64,000 nucleotides of DNA from Hyphomicrobiales bacterium (GTDB lineage: Bacteria; Pseudomonadota; Alphaproteobacteria; Rhizobiales; Rhizobiaceae): positions 62,001 to 126,000 of the forward strand of contig UBMP01000014.1 of assembly GCA_900466575.1 (NCBI GenBank), written 5' to 3'. The first letter of the stretch is position 1. Each line of letters begins with the position of its first letter. Shown piece by piece: positions 48,497 through 59,800 of this stretch. The notes beneath the pieces are model-generated. The model did not search any database, was not told where the DNA came from, and was given only the letters and a program-made list of their open reading frames with translations. Both the position numbers and the translations under genes were made by a program.

Positions 48497-49713
48497 ACGA
48501 GACGCCAAAGCTGAATTCCTTCCGCGCCGGTCCCGATGAGGACGGTCGTTTCGGTATCTATGGTGGCCGTTTCGTTGCCGAGACGCTGATGCCGCTGATC
48601 CTGGATCTGGAGGCCGAATACAACAAGGCCAAGACTGACCCGGAATTCCAGGCCGAATTGGCTTCGCTTGGCAAGCATTATATCGGGCGCCCGAGCCCGC
48701 TTTATTTTGCCGAACGTCTGACCGAGCATCTCGGCGGCGCGAAGATTTACTTCAAGCGCGAAGAGCTCAATCACACGGGTTCGCACAAGATCAACAATTG
48801 CATTGGCCAGATCCTGCTGGCCAAGCGCATGGGCAAGACACGCATTATCGCCGAAACCGGCGCCGGCCAGCACGGCGTTGCGTCCGCGACTGTTGCCGCC
48901 CGCTTTGGCTTCCCCTGTGTCGTTTACATGGGTGCGACAGATGTCGAGCGTCAAGCTCCGAATGTTTTCCGCATGAAGCTTCTCGGCGCTGAAGTGAAGC
49001 CGGTGACCGCCGGTCATGGCACGCTGAAGGATGCGATGAACGAGGCGTTGCGCGACTGGGTCACCAATGTGGACGACACCTACTACCTGATCGGCACGGC
49101 AGCGGGTCCGCATCCCTATCCGGAACTCGTACGGGATTTCCAGTCGGTGATCGGGAAGGAAGCGAAGGAACAGATTCTGGAAGCAGAGGGCCGTCTTCCG
49201 GACGTCGTTATTGCGGCCGTCGGCGGTGGCTCGAATGCCATTGGGCTTTTCCATCCCTTCCTTGATGATCAGGGCGTCCAGATCGTCGGCGTCGAAGCCG
49301 GCGGCAAGGGCCTTCAAGGCGAGGAACATTGCGCCTCCATCACCGCCGGGTCGCCGGGCGTCCTGCACGGTAACCGTACCTACCTGCTGCAGGACGGTGA
49401 CGGCCAGATCAAGGAAGGTCATTCCATTTCGGCCGGCCTCGACTATCCGGGTATTGGGCCTGAACATTCCTGGCTCGCCGATACGAAGCGGGCCGAGTAT
49501 GTCCCGATCATGGACGACGAAGCACTCGAGGCTTTCCAGCTTCTCACCAAGCTGGAAGGCATCATTCCGGCGCTGGAGCCGAGCCACGCGATTGCCGAAG
49601 TCATCAAGCGGGCACCGAAGATGCGCAAGGACCAGATCATCCTGATGAATCTCTCGGGCCGAGGCGACAAGGACATTTTCACCGTTGGCAAGATTCTCGG
49701 AATGGGGCTCTGA
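48493..49713 (+). CDS. trpB: Tryptophan synthase beta subunit
   Basis: PLP enzyme of 406 aa joining indole and serine. [10 protein letters not shown] carries the PLP-binding Lys99; [17 protein letters not shown] is the catalytic Glu/Gln segment; [10 protein letters not shown] binds the phosphate; the C-terminal [10 protein letters not shown] is also typical. GTG start overlapping trpF by four bases, so translation is coupled. It works in an alpha2beta2 complex with TrpA, encoded 5 bp downstream. Confidence 0.98.
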   Translation: MNETPKLNSFRAGPDEDGRFGIYGGRFVAETLMPLILDLEAEYNKAKTDPEFQAELASLGKHYIGRPSPLYFAERLTEHLGGAKIYFKREELNHTGSHKINNCIGQILLAKRMGKTRIIAETGAGQHGVASATVAARFGFPCVVYMGATDVERQAPNVFRMKLLGAEVKPVTAGHGTLKDAMNEALRDWVTNVDDTYYLIGTAAGPHPYPELVRDFQSVIGKEAKEQILEAEGRLPDVVIAAVGGGSNAIGLFHPFLDDQGVQIVGVEAGGKGLQGEEHCASITAGSPGVLHGNRTYLLQDGDGQIKEGHSISAGLDYPGIGPEHSWLADTKRAEYVPIMDDEALEAFQLLTKLEGIIPALEPSHAIAEVIKRAPKMRKDQIILMNLSGRGDKDIFTVGKILGMGL

Positions 49714-49718
49714 TCGTC

Positions 49719-50558
49719 ATGACCGCACGTATGGACAAACGCTTTGCCGACCTGAAGGCTGAAGGCCGTCCGGCCCTCGTCACCTATTTCATGGGCGGCG
49801 ACCCGGATTTTGAAACCTCGATGAAGATCATGCAGGCGCTGCCGAAGGCCGGTGCCGACATCATTGAGCTCGGCATGCCCTTCTCCGATCCCATGGCCGA
49901 CGGCCCGGCGATCCAACTGGCCGGCCAGCGCGCGCTGAAGGGTGGGCAGAACCTCGCCAAGACCATCGACATGGCCCGCCGCTTCCGCGAGACTGATCAG
50001 GACACGCCGATCGTTCTGATGGGCTATTATAATCCGATCTACATCTATGGCGTCGAGCGCTTCATCGAAGACGCGCTGGCCGCCGGTATAGACGGCCTCA
50101 TCGTCGTTGACCTTCCGGCCGAAATGGATGACGAACTTTGCATCCCGGCTGTTGCGCGCGGCATCAACTTCATCCGCCTCACAACGCCGACGACGGACAA
50201 CAAGCGCCTGCCGCGCGTGCTCCAGAACTCGTCCGGCTTTGTCTACTATGTGTCGATGAATGGGATCACCGGTTCGGCCTTGCCGGACCCGTCGCTGATT
50301 GCCAGCGCTGTTGCCCGGATCAAGGGTCACACCGCACTGCCGATCTGCGTCGGCTTTGGCGTCAAGACGGCTGAACATGCCCGCCTGATCGGCGCATCTG
50401 CTGACGGCGTCGTGGTCGGCACGGCCATCGTCAACCAGATCGCGCTCAGCCTGAGCAAGGATGGCCAGGCCACCCAGGACACGGTTTCGAGCGTTGAAAC
50501 GCTGGTACGCGGGCTTTCGACCGGCGTTCGCGCTTCCCGCCTTGCGGCTGCCGAATAA
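49719..50558 (+). CDS. trpA: Tryptophan synthase alpha subunit
   Basis: TIM-barrel subunit of 279 aa cleaving indole-3-glycerol phosphate to indole, which is channelled to TrpB. The catalytic [19 protein letters not shown] contains the Glu and Asp (E. coli E49/D60). [14 protein letters not shown] and [11 protein letters not shown] with the phosphate-binding glycines follow. Third gene of trpFBA; accD follows 36 bp later with a clear AAGGAG ribosome-binding site. Confidence 0.98.
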   Translation: MTARMDKRFADLKAEGRPALVTYFMGGDPDFETSMKIMQALPKAGADIIELGMPFSDPMADGPAIQLAGQRALKGGQNLAKTIDMARRFRETDQDTPIVLMGYYNPIYIYGVERFIEDALAAGIDGLIVVDLPAEMDDELCIPAVARGINFIRLTTPTTDNKRLPRVLQNSSGFVYYVSMNGITGSALPDPSLIASAVARIKGHTALPICVGFGVKTAEHARLIGASADGVVVGTAIVNQIALSLSKDGQATQDTVSSVETLVRGLSTGVRASRLAAAE

Positions 50559-50594
50559 GCAGCGCCTAAAGATCCAGAACAAGGAGTTTAACCC

Positions 50595-51461
50595 ATGAAC
50601 TGGCTGACGAATTATGTTCGCCCCCGCATCAACTCAATGCTGGGCCGCCGCGAGGTTCCGGAAAACCTCTGGATAAAGTGCCCGGAAACGGGCGAGATGG
50701 TCTTCCATAAGGACCTCGAAGAGAACCAGTGGGTGATCCCGGCTTCCGGGCATCACATGAAGATGCCGGGCAAGGCGCGTCTCGCCTGGCTGTTCGACAA
50801 TGGCCAGTATGAATTGATGTCGCAGCCGAAGGTGGCGCAGGACCCGCTGAAGTTCCGCGATTCCAAGAAATACAGCGACCGCCTGAAGGACAGCCGTACC
50901 AAGACCGAGCTGGAGGATACGATCCTCGCAGGCGTCGGAACGATTCAGGGCGTGAAGGCCGTGGGCGTCGTTCACGAGTTTGAGTTCATGGGTGGCTCGC
51001 TCGGCACTGCGGCAGGCGAAGCGATCATCGCTGCGTTCGAAAAGGCAATCGCCGAAAAGTGCCCGCTCGTCATGTTCCCGGCCTCGGGAGGCGCGCGCAT
51101 GCAGGAAGGCATCCTGTCGCTCATGCAGCTCCCGCGCACCACCGTGGCCGTCGAAATGCTGAAGGAAGCGGGCCTGCCCTATATCGTGGTTCTCACAAAT
51201 CCGACGACGGGCGGCGTTACGGCTTCCTATGCCATGCTGGGCGACATCCATATCGCCGAACCGGGCGCACTCATCGGTTTCGCCGGCCGCCGCGTCATCG
51301 AGCAGACCATCCGGGAAAAGCTGCCCGACGGCTTCCAGACGGCCGAATATCTCTATCAGCACGGCATGGTCGACATGGTGCTTCACCGCCACAAGATTCC
51401 GGAAACGATTGGCCGCATTCTCTCCATGCTGGGCGAAGGCCTGAAGTCCAAGGCGGCTTGA
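50595..51461 (+). CDS. accD: Acetyl-CoA carboxylase carboxyltransferase subunit beta
   Basis: Subunit of 288 aa of the carboxyltransferase that makes malonyl-CoA for fatty acid synthesis. The crotonase-fold core is recognised by [39 protein letters not shown] and [18 protein letters not shown]. The zinc ribbon is degenerate: [12 protein letters not shown] retains Cys29, but the partner cysteine is Thr32 and the CPKC pair is replaced by IPAS (48-51). Zinc binding is therefore unlikely. Lies between trpA and folC, an arrangement common in proteobacteria. Confidence 0.96.
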   Translation: MNWLTNYVRPRINSMLGRREVPENLWIKCPETGEMVFHKDLEENQWVIPASGHHMKMPGKARLAWLFDNGQYELMSQPKVAQDPLKFRDSKKYSDRLKDSRTKTELEDTILAGVGTIQGVKAVGVVHEFEFMGGSLGTAAGEAIIAAFEKAIAEKCPLVMFPASGGARMQEGILSLMQLPRTTVAVEMLKEAGLPYIVVLTNPTTGGVTASYAMLGDIHIAEPGALIGFAGRRVIEQTIREKLPDGFQTAEYLYQHGMVDMVLHRHKIPETIGRILSMLGEGLKSKAA

Positions 51462-51474
51462 GAAAAGCACCCCC

Positions 51475-52803
51475 GTGAGCAAAGCCGGACTGGAAATCGA
51501 CAAGTTGATGGCCCTTCATCCGAAGGGCTTCGACCTGTCACTGGATCGTATCCGTCGGCTCCTCGACAGACTGGGCAATCCGGAGCGAAGGCTTCCGCCG
51601 GTCATTCATATTGCCGGTACCAACGGCAAGGGTTCGACCTCCGCATTTTGCCGGGCGCTCCTCGAGAGCAAGGGGCTGTCTGTTCACGTCCACACATCGC
51701 CGCATCTCGTCAACTGGCACGAGCGCTATCGGCTGGGTCGCAAGGGCGGGCGTGGTGAACTGGTCGATGACGAGACGCTGGCACATGCCATTCGCCGCGT
51801 GGGCGACGCCAATGCCGGCGAATATATTACCGTCTTTGAAATCCTGACGGCGGTCATGTTTGTGCTGTTTGCCGAACAGCCGGCCGATGGGGCGATTGTC
51901 GAAGTCGGCCTCGGTGGCCGATTCGATGCGACCAATGTGATCGCCAACCCCGCCGCCTGCATCATCACATCGATCTCGCTGGATCACGTTGCCTATCTCG
52001 GTGACCGGGTGGAACTGATCGCGGCGGAAAAAGCCGGGATCATGAAGCGTGGCCGTCCGGTGGTCATCGGTTATCAGGCCGAAGGTGCTGCACTGGACGT
52101 TTTGGCCGAAACGGCCGAGCGGCTCGCGTGTCCGCACGCCATCTTCGGTCAGGATTATCTCGCCTTCGAGGAATTCGGCCGTCTGGTCTATCAGGATGAA
52201 TTCGGCCTTTCCGATCTTCCCCTGCCGCGCCTGCCCGGCCGCCATCAATACGGCAATGCCGCCGCCGCCATCCGCGGGGTGAAAGCCGCAGGCTTCGAAC
52301 TGGACGATGCCACGATCGCCAATGCGTTGAAATCGGTCGAATGGCCTGCGCGCATGCAGCGTCTGCCCGTGGGGCACCTGAGCGGCCTTGCACCCGCCGG
52401 GACGGAAATCTGGCTGGATGGAGGACACAATCCGGGTGCCGGCGTGGTCATCGCCGAGGCACTGGCGGAGCTCGAGGAAAAACAGCCGCGACCGCTCTTC
52501 ATGATTGCCGGGATGATCAATACGAAGGACGCGACGGGCTTTTTCCGAGCCTTTACCGATCTGGTCGAAACCGTCTTCACGGTTCCGGTCGATCAGTCTG
52601 AGGCCAGCGTCGATCCGGTGGCGCTCGCGACCGACGCCCAGAATGCCGGCCTGAACGCCCGCCCGCGTTCCTCCGTCGAGGAGGCACTCAAGGAAATTGC
52701 CGGGATGGTCAAACCCGGCGCGGAACCGCCGCGCATCTTGATCGGCGGCTCGCTCTATCTGGCGGGCTCGGTGTTGCGCGACAACGGAACGCCACCGACA
52801 TGA
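51475..52803 (+). CDS. folC: Bifunctional dihydrofolate / folylpolyglutamate synthase
   Basis: Mur-ligase-like enzyme of 442 aa that adds glutamate to dihydropteroate and to folates. ATP-binding IHIAGTNGKGSTSAF (about 43-57); SPHLVNWHERYRLGRKG with substrate contacts; VEVGLGGRFDATNVI; ITSISLDHVAYLG and AAEKAGIMKRGRP with the metal and carbamylation region; WLDGGHNPGAG in the C-terminal domain. GTG start 14 bp after accD. A terminator follows the stop. Confidence 0.95.
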   Translation: MSKAGLEIDKLMALHPKGFDLSLDRIRRLLDRLGNPERRLPPVIHIAGTNGKGSTSAFCRALLESKGLSVHVHTSPHLVNWHERYRLGRKGGRGELVDDETLAHAIRRVGDANAGEYITVFEILTAVMFVLFAEQPADGAIVEVGLGGRFDATNVIANPAACIITSISLDHVAYLGDRVELIAAEKAGIMKRGRPVVIGYQAEGAALDVLAETAERLACPHAIFGQDYLAFEEFGRLVYQDEFGLSDLPLPRLPGRHQYGNAAAAIRGVKAAGFELDDATIANALKSVEWPARMQRLPVGHLSGLAPAGTEIWLDGGHNPGAGVVIAEALAELEEKQPRPLFMIAGMINTKDATGFFRAFTDLVETVFTVPVDQSEASVDPVALATDAQNAGLNARPRSSVEEALKEIAGMVKPGAEPPRILIGGSLYLAGSVLRDNGTPPT

Positions 52804-52834
52804 AAAAAAGGCCCGGTCAATGCCGGGCCTTTTC
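52803..52834. terminator. Bidirectional terminator between folC and trxA
   Basis: Stem AAAGGCCCGG with CCGGGCCTTT (52807-52816 and 52823-52832), loop TCAATG, with a run of A before it for the minus-strand gene. Confidence 0.9.
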
Positions 52835-52856
52835 GATGGGATAGGCTTCGCCGAAA

Positions 52857-53177
52857 TCAGGCGGCGCCGTTGATCCAGGCAGACAACTGCGACTTCGGAC
52901 GGGCGCCGGTCAACTGATCGGCGAGTTCACCACCCTTGAACATGGCGAGCATCGGAATGCCACGAACGCCGAAACGCGCTGCGATTTCCGGGTTTTCATC
53001 AACATTCACCTTGGCAATTTTCACCTTGCCAGCAAGTTCCGTCGACAGCTCTTCAAGCGCCGGGGCGATCATGCGGCAGGGGCCGCACCATTCGGCCCAG
53101 AAATCAACGACGACCGGTTCTGCGGACTGCAGAACCTCAGTCTGGAAATTGGTATTGTCGACCTTGACTGTGGTCAT
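52857..53177 (-). CDS. trxA: Thioredoxin
   Basis: Redox protein of 106 aa. The active site is [17 protein letters not shown] (Cys31, Cys34), with the cis-proline segment [12 protein letters not shown] near 75. It reduces disulfides in cytoplasmic proteins such as ribonucleotide reductase and is recharged by thioredoxin reductase. Downstream of addA on the same strand with an 84-bp gap that probably holds its own promoter. Confidence 0.97.
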   Translation of the reverse strand: MTTVKVDNTNFQTEVLQSAEPVVVDFWAEWCGPCRMIAPALEELSTELAGKVKIAKVNVDENPEIAARFGVRGIPMLAMFKGGELADQLTGARPKSQLSAWINGAA

Positions 53178-53261
53178 GGGAAAACTCCTGAACGAATCTA
53201 GTTATGTCATCATGTATGCTTGGAGACGGAGATTTCAATCCCTTTCGTTCGCATAGCTTAC

Positions 53262-56200
53262 TTAAACCGGACGCGCGGCTGTGAGACCGAGATCGGCTAT
53301 GGCATCGTCCATCATGGCAGCGGACAGACAGAAGCCCGCGCCTGATGTCGTGAAGATCAGCCGGCACTCGATTTCGTGGCTGGGATAGAGCGGTCTTAGA
53401 ATTTCACGATAGATCGCAAGCTGGGCCACATAAGGCTTCGAAATCTCCTGAAGCGTCTTCGGCGGAATCCGGTCGGTCTTGAAATCGGCGATGATCACCC
53501 GGTCGGCTTCGATGGAGAGACGGTCGATTCGCCCGGCCACCGAGAACTCTCGTTCCGCCGTTGCCAGGACGCCCATGAGATTGATCTCCGCCCGCGCCGC
53601 TTCGCTGAACAGGGCCGCAAAATCCGGATTGCCAAGAATTGCAAAGACCTGGTCGAGCGCCAGATGTCGATCTTCTTCGCGCCAATCGGAGGCCGCGCGG
53701 AGAAGATACCGTTCCGCGGCAGCCCGTCGGTCGGAGAGAGGAAAATCGGGCAGCACCTGGAACAGCCGGTGAAGCATCTTGCCACGCTTGATGGCAAAGC
53801 TCACCTGCCCAGCCTCCTCGAACAGGCGTGAACCCGGAGCGGGTCGTGGCCCGACACCTTCCAGTTCCGCCGCAGCGCCGGATGGGCTGAGCGGACGCGG
53901 CAGGCGCACCTGTGCCGGCAGTGGTGTGAGCAAGGAGGCAGGAAGAGAAAAGGCGCTCTTCTCCTTGATCAGATCGCCGTGTCGTTCCAGATCCCGGAGC
54001 GGTTCGCCGGATGTCCACACAAGACCGCTCCACTCTTCCGTTCGGGTCTTGAAGACCGCTTCGCGGCACCGAACCGGATCCGCGGAAAGCGCCGACCAGA
54101 CGAGCTTGTGCCAGCAATCGGAAATCTCGCGTTTCTTGCGGTGGCCGCAGATGATCAACCGGTCGGCGGCGCGCGTCATGCCGACGTAAAGAAGACGGCG
54201 ATATTCCTCTTCCGCAAGGGCCTTGCGCCGGTCGGCATCCTGTTCCGTCAGGGTGACCGCCAGAGAGGAATCCGGCAGCCATACGGGCAGCGGCGGCCTG
54301 TCCTCACCCTGCTCGATCACCCTGAGCTTTGGCATGTGGTTGGCATTGAATGGCGCGCTGCCGTCATCGACCAGAAAAACGATCGGCGCCTCTAGACCCT
54401 TGGAGGCGTGGACGGTCATGATCCGCACTTCGTCGCGGCCCTTGTCCTGTTCGCGCTTGACGGTGGGTGGATCAAGCTCCAGCGCGGAGATGAAGGATTG
54501 CAGACCCGGTAGCCCCTTGCTCCCGTGATCGAGCGCCAGCGACAGAAACTCATCGAGCACGTCGGTGACCTCGGTGCCGAGCCGCGCGAAGAACTTGCGG
54601 CGTCCCCCCATCGGTCCGAGAATCCGGGAAAAGAAATCGAACGGGTTCTGCGTTGCTGCAAGGCTGCGCCATTTCTCGATCAGAGCTACGGCGTCCGCGA
54701 AGGGAGCCTTGCCTTCTTCGGCACGACTCCGAAAGCTTTGCAGCAGGCTGTTCCCCTTGCCACGTCCCGCCGCCGCCAGCATCAGATCTTCCTCCGATAG
54801 ATCCATCAGCGGCGACTTGCTGAGCGCCGCCAGCGAAAGATCGTCATCTGGAAGGAGCAGGAAGCGTCCCACCGCCATAAGATCCTGGATCGCGATATGG
54901 CGTGTGAGGACGAGGCGGTCTGCCCCGCCAACCGGAATGGCATTGCGCGATTTCAGCGCCCGCGTCAGCGCATTGACGAAGCCGTCGCGCTTGCGCACCA
55001 GAACCAGAACGTCGCCTGGCCGCACGGGCCGCGCCTTGCCCTCCTCGACAATCGTTTCGTTGCCGATCCAGCCCGCAATTGTATCGGCAATGCGCCGCGC
55101 GAGGATGGCCGGCGGCGTCGTTTCCGGCGTGGCGTCGAAGGGAAGGGTCCAGTCGTCTTCTTCGACACTGTCCGCAGGCGCGATCATCTCCCAGACTTCT
55201 GTAAGCCCCTGGTGACCTATCCGGCTCGACTGGTGGACAACGGCTTCGTCCCCTTCTCCCAGCCCGCGCCGGTTTTCGGGGACGGAAAACACCTGATCGA
55301 CGGCGGTCAGGACATGGCCGGTCGAGCGGAAGGACAGGGGCAGGCGGATAGGCCGGAACTCAAGCTCTGCCGCTGCGGCCATCGCTCTCGCATGCCTGCC
55401 TTCGCTCGCCAGCTTTTCCGGCCGCGCCCCCTGAAAAGAATAGATCGACTGCTTCTCATCGCCCACCGCAAAGAGTGTGCGATAGACATTGCGCGCAGAT
55501 TTCCCGGCGAAGAACTCCTCCGACAGGGCACGAATGATGCGCCACTGCACGGGGCTCGTATCCTGGGCTTCATCAACCAGAATATGATCAATGCCCTGAT
55601 CCAGCTTGTAATGGATCCATGGTCCTGCATCGCTGCGCGTGAGCAGGGTTGCCGCCCGCTCGATCAGATCCTCGAAGTCCATATAGCCGAGCCGGCGTTT
55701 CAGGTCTTCGTAGTCGCGTACCAGTCGCTCGGCGATTGTCAGCGCAGCAGTGCTTGCTTCCACCAGATCGAGTTTGCGCAGGGATTCCAGCTGTTCGGAC
55801 ACATGGGCGAGCATGTCAGCCACGCGCTGCTCCAGCGCCGGATCCTGTTTGAGCATGGCGGCGTTGTAGAAGGCCTGATGGCCTCGCGGGGTGCCTGTCT
55901 GGGTGAAAGCAAAGGAGCGGATTGCCGCCAGACGGCGAAGCGGGTCCGTGTCCGTCAGGATAGCCGAGAGCTTTTGGACACTTTCCTGTACTTTCGCGCC
56001 GCCCGCCTGTTGCGCCAATGAAATATATGCCAGCCCTTGGGGCCCGGAGAAGCCGGGTAACTCATGAAGCTCCGCACTGCAGGTTTCGTGCGTCATGCCG
56101 GGAGGCAGCCCAAGCTTCCGGCGCAACAGCGTCTCATAATTGCCGTCGCGGATGCCGTGCAAACTGTCGGTCAGCGCGCTACGTTGCGACACGATTTCCC

Positions 56201-56825
56201 CGATCAGTGTTTCCAGCCCGCTGTCCGAGCCGTAGTCCATCACGGTGCCGAAAGCAGATGCCAGGGCCGCGTCGTCCTCTGCCGTTGCCGCGACAAGGAG
56301 GTTCCGCCGCACATCGGCAATCAGGTCCGAAGCCGCGCGCTCATCGAGGACGGTGAAGTGACCGGCAACATTGGCCTCGAGCGGAAACTGGTGCAGCAGC
56401 GCCTCGCAAAAGGCGTGAATGGTCTGGATTTTCAGCCCGCCCGGGGTTTCCAGCGCACGGGCAAAGAGCCGGCGTGCTTCTGCCAGAACAGCGCGCGATG
56501 GCTGCTGCCCCTCCATCGTTTCGATCTCGCGCGACAGCGTGTCGTCGTCCAGCAGAGCCCATTTCGATAGCGTCCGGAAGACGCGGTTCGACATTTCGGA
56601 CGCGGCCGCCTTGGTATAGGTCAGGCAGAGGATGGCGGACGGCCGGGCGCCGGCGAGCAGAAGGCGGATGACGCGCTGCGTCAACACATGCGTCTTGCCC
56701 GAGCCCGCATTGGCCGAGACCCAGGCGAGACTGCGCGGATCGGAGGCGAGGCCCTGCTGCCGCGTTGTCCAGCCGATGGACGCGTGCGGATCGGTTGGCA
56801 TGGGTTCGAAAAGCGGGTCAGCCAT
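53262..56825 (-). CDS. addA: Double-strand-break repair helicase-nuclease AddA
   Basis: UvrD-type helicase plus nuclease of 1187 aa; with AddB it resects DNA ends for RecA. Walker A AWVSANAGSGKTHVLTQRVI near residues 34-53; HILVDEAQDTSPVQWRII (motif II); GDEKQSIYSFQGARPE (motif III); the helicase C-terminus RRLLYVGMTRAADRL (motif VI). The C-terminal RecB-family nuclease motif is IADFKTDR. Start at ATG 56825, giving an 8-bp overlap with addB; longer frames into addB lack homology. Confidence 0.96.
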   Translation of the reverse strand: MADPLFEPMPTDPHASIGWTTRQQGLASDPRSLAWVSANAGSGKTHVLTQRVIRLLLAGARPSAILCLTYTKAAASEMSNRVFRTLSKWALLDDDTLSREIETMEGQQPSRAVLAEARRLFARALETPGGLKIQTIHAFCEALLHQFPLEANVAGHFTVLDERAASDLIADVRRNLLVAATAEDDAALASAFGTVMDYGSDSGLETLIGEIVSQRSALTDSLHGIRDGNYETLLRRKLGLPPGMTHETCSAELHELPGFSGPQGLAYISLAQQAGGAKVQESVQKLSAILTDTDPLRRLAAIRSFAFTQTGTPRGHQAFYNAAMLKQDPALEQRVADMLAHVSEQLESLRKLDLVEASTAALTIAERLVRDYEDLKRRLGYMDFEDLIERAATLLTRSDAGPWIHYKLDQGIDHILVDEAQDTSPVQWRIIRALSEEFFAGKSARNVYRTLFAVGDEKQSIYSFQGARPEKLASEGRHARAMAAAAELEFRPIRLPLSFRSTGHVLTAVDQVFSVPENRRGLGEGDEAVVHQSSRIGHQGLTEVWEMIAPADSVEEDDWTLPFDATPETTPPAILARRIADTIAGWIGNETIVEEGKARPVRPGDVLVLVRKRDGFVNALTRALKSRNAIPVGGADRLVLTRHIAIQDLMAVGRFLLLPDDDLSLAALSKSPLMDLSEEDLMLAAAGRGKGNSLLQSFRSRAEEGKAPFADAVALIEKWRSLAATQNPFDFFSRILGPMGGRRKFFARLGTEVTDVLDEFLSLALDHGSKGLPGLQSFISALELDPPTVKREQDKGRDEVRIMTVHASKGLEAPIVFLVDDGSAPFNANHMPKLRVIEQGEDRPPLPVWLPDSSLAVTLTEQDADRRKALAEEEYRRLLYVGMTRAADRLIICGHRKKREISDCWHKLVWSALSADPVRCREAVFKTRTEEWSGLVWTSGEPLRDLERHGDLIKEKSAFSLPASLLTPLPAQVRLPRPLSPSGAAAELEGVGPRPAPGSRLFEEAGQVSFAIKRGKMLHRLFQVLPDFPLSDRRAAAERYLLRAASDWREEDRHLALDQVFAILGNPDFAALFSEAARAEINLMGVLATAEREFSVAGRIDRLSIEADRVIIADFKTDRIPPKTLQEISKPYVAQLAIYREILRPLYPSHEIECRLIFTTSGAGFCLSAAMMDDAIADLGLTAARPV

Positions 56826-59800
56826 CGGCGTTCCCTTCATCATTATCTTCTCCAGAAGCCCATTCCGCCACGCGCGCCAGATGGTCATAGTCGCCAATGA
56901 TCGCGGCACTCTCAGGGAGAACGCGCGACAGGAAGCCGCGCTTGCCGGTTTTCAGGAGCGTGAGCAGTTTCACAAGCTCGCGCGCGGCGTCCTCTGCCAG
57001 CTGCGCAGAGGTCTTCGGCGGCGTCTTCGAGCGTGAGCTCGCCGGATCGCCGTTGACCGTCTCGGTCTTGAACTTGTCCCCCGGCCGCAATCGGACATAG
57101 ATGAGATCACCCGGCTCGCGTGCGCCTACGCTCGCAAATCCGCCGACTTGCAGAGCGGCCGCTTCGAGAGCGAGCTGGGGATCGATCAGCGTTCGCGCCT
57201 GTTTCAGCGACGGAGAACTTCCGGTCTTGTAGTCGATAATGTCGGCCACGCCGCCACGGGTGATGTCGATCCGATCCGCATATCCGGTCAGCTTGAAGCC
57301 TCCGGGGAGATCCATGGCTGCCTGTGCCTCCGTGAAGGATTGTTGGACTTCGGCCTGCCGGACCTTCTCCCACTCGAGGAATGCCCGCGCCGTCTCATCG
57401 AAACGCGGCCGCCATGTCGCCTCGATATGCGCGGGAAGATCCGCCTCGGCAAAGGCGCGGTCGGCCAGTCTGGTCATTGTGGCGGAGGCGGTGTCGCCTG
57501 TCGCGTCGATTTTTTCGCCGACGAAGGATTCGATGATGGCGTGATAAAGCGTGCCGCGCTCCGCGACACCGGGATCTGTGTTGAACGGATCGACGGGATC
57601 GAGGCGCAGAATACGCCGGGCATAAATCGCGTAAGGATCGCGCCGCAGCTTGCCGGCTTCGGAGAACGAATACCGCTCGGGAATGAGGGCTGGATCGGGT
57701 TTCGGCTCCGGCCGTTGCGCCAGCGGCTGCCGCTCGCCTTCATCGATCATGGTGGCGCAGCGCAGGTAATAATCGCCGCGCTCGCGCATCTTGGCCGTCA
57801 GGCCGGGTCCTGCAATGGCGGTCAGCCGCTGCAGGAAGCGTGAGGCAACGGACGGGGCGCTACCGGAGCGCAGGGCACGGGAATAGATGACGGTCGGCAT
57901 ACCGCTCGCCATCTGGAAATCATGCGCGATCTGGCCCGCGCGGCGCTCCGGCGGCTCCAGCCCCATTCTGATCTTCATGATGCGCGAGAGAAACGGATTA
58001 GGGCTCGCCTGCTGTGGCCACACGCCTTCGTTCATGCCGCCGAGAATGATCGTATCGACATGCTGCAGGCGCGCTTCCTGCGTGCCCCAGATAAAAACGC
58101 GGGGGTGGCTCATGGCGCGCGGTTTCACCGCGACACCGGAAACCAGCGCATCGAGAACGCCTGCCCAGTCCGGCCCATTGAGCGCCAGCCCGCTTGGCGC
58201 TTCCATCACGCCCGCGAGAAGATCCGCCAGCGCTTCGCCGGCCTCTCCCGTCCAGAGTGCAGAGACATCGCCGGCCTCGTCGCTCACGAATGCCTCCAGA
58301 GCGCGGCCCGTCCGCTCGGCCCATTCCGCTGTGCTGCGGCTGATCGACAGACCCTTGTCTGGCGTTCGTCGAACGAGTGCTTCGACCAGCGGTTCGGCTG
58401 CCGCGGCAATCCGCTTCGCTGCGTCGAGCGCAAGGGCGAGATCACCGGCAGACAATGGCGCGCGCCAAGCGGGTTCGTGCCGCGCACCGGCGGCCTGCGC
58501 CACCTGCGCCTCCAGAAGCGGCGCCAGCGTCGAGATATCGACCGCGCCGGTGCCACCGCGCAACGCATGAACCTCAAGCAGCCGGGCGGCCTTCGCGATC
58601 GTCTCTGCCGGCAGGCCGAGCCGGGTCAGTGGATGCTTCAGGAGGGAAACGATGGGAACCGGGTCGCCGGGAAAAAGCGTCGCTTCGACAAGCAGTTTGA
58701 GAAGCGTTCCCTGCGGCGTCGCATTCAGCGGCGTGCCCGCACTGTCGTCGGCCTCGATGCCGAAGCGTTCCAGTTCGGCAACGACGCGGCGGGCAAGCCC
58801 ACGGTCCGGCGTGATCAGCGCTGCTTGGGTTTCATCCGAGCCTGACGTGTCAAGCGCAAGCTTTAAGGCTACCGCAATGGCCGTGGCCTCCAGCCGCTCG
58901 TTTGCCGCCTCTATCAGCGACACATCGGCGAAGGCCGCAGTCATCGCCTCCTCGCCGATGGCGGCTTTCATTTCGGGCCAGAGATGTGTCGCGGCGGACG
59001 GCGCCAGTGCCAAAGAAACGGCCCGGGCGCGCGACCTGATTGCGGGCTCCGCACGGCCGTAAGGGATGATATCGTCCCGCTTGAGATGCAGCACATCGAG
59101 CAATCGGGCGAGACCGAATTGCGGATGGCCGAAAATGGTCGGATCGATGCCGGTTCCGTCTGCGGAAGGGTTGAGCGCCAGACAATTCCACAGCGCGTCC
59201 TCCATCTCGGTATCGAGACCGGGAAGCACGACCGCGCCTTCGTCAAGCTGACTCACCGCATCGATCAGTCGCGCTGTTGCCGGCAGCGAACCGGTCGAAC
59301 CCGCCACGATGACCGGCCCCTTGTGCACTGCCGTCGCCAGCCGCTCCACCTCGGCGGTGAGCACGGCATTGCGATGACGCGAAGCGGAAGAAGCGCTCAG
59401 CTCCTCCAGCCGAGCCGGCCAGTAGACATGAGCGATTTTCAAGAATTCCAGCGTCAGCTGCCACCAGGAGGCATAATCCTGCGTATCGAGCTTTTCGAGA
59501 TTGTCCCACTCGATTTCCGCCGTCTCGACTTCGCCGATCAGCGCAATCAGCTCCTTGGCCAGCCAGACGGCATCGGCCGGACTTGCCGGCGCAATGACGG
59601 GGGCACCACCGTGAAAACTGACAACCGCTTCGGGAAGGCTGTTGCGCCAGACTGTAATGAGCCGGGCCAGTTCGAGTGCGGCTGCAACCGGTCCGATGGG
59701 CGGCAGAAGGTCTATTACCTCCGGCAAGCCGGCGTCGAAGAAGCCGCTGTCGTCGTCGGTTTCCCCGAGCGGCCGGATCGTCGGCAGGATGGCCGACCCT

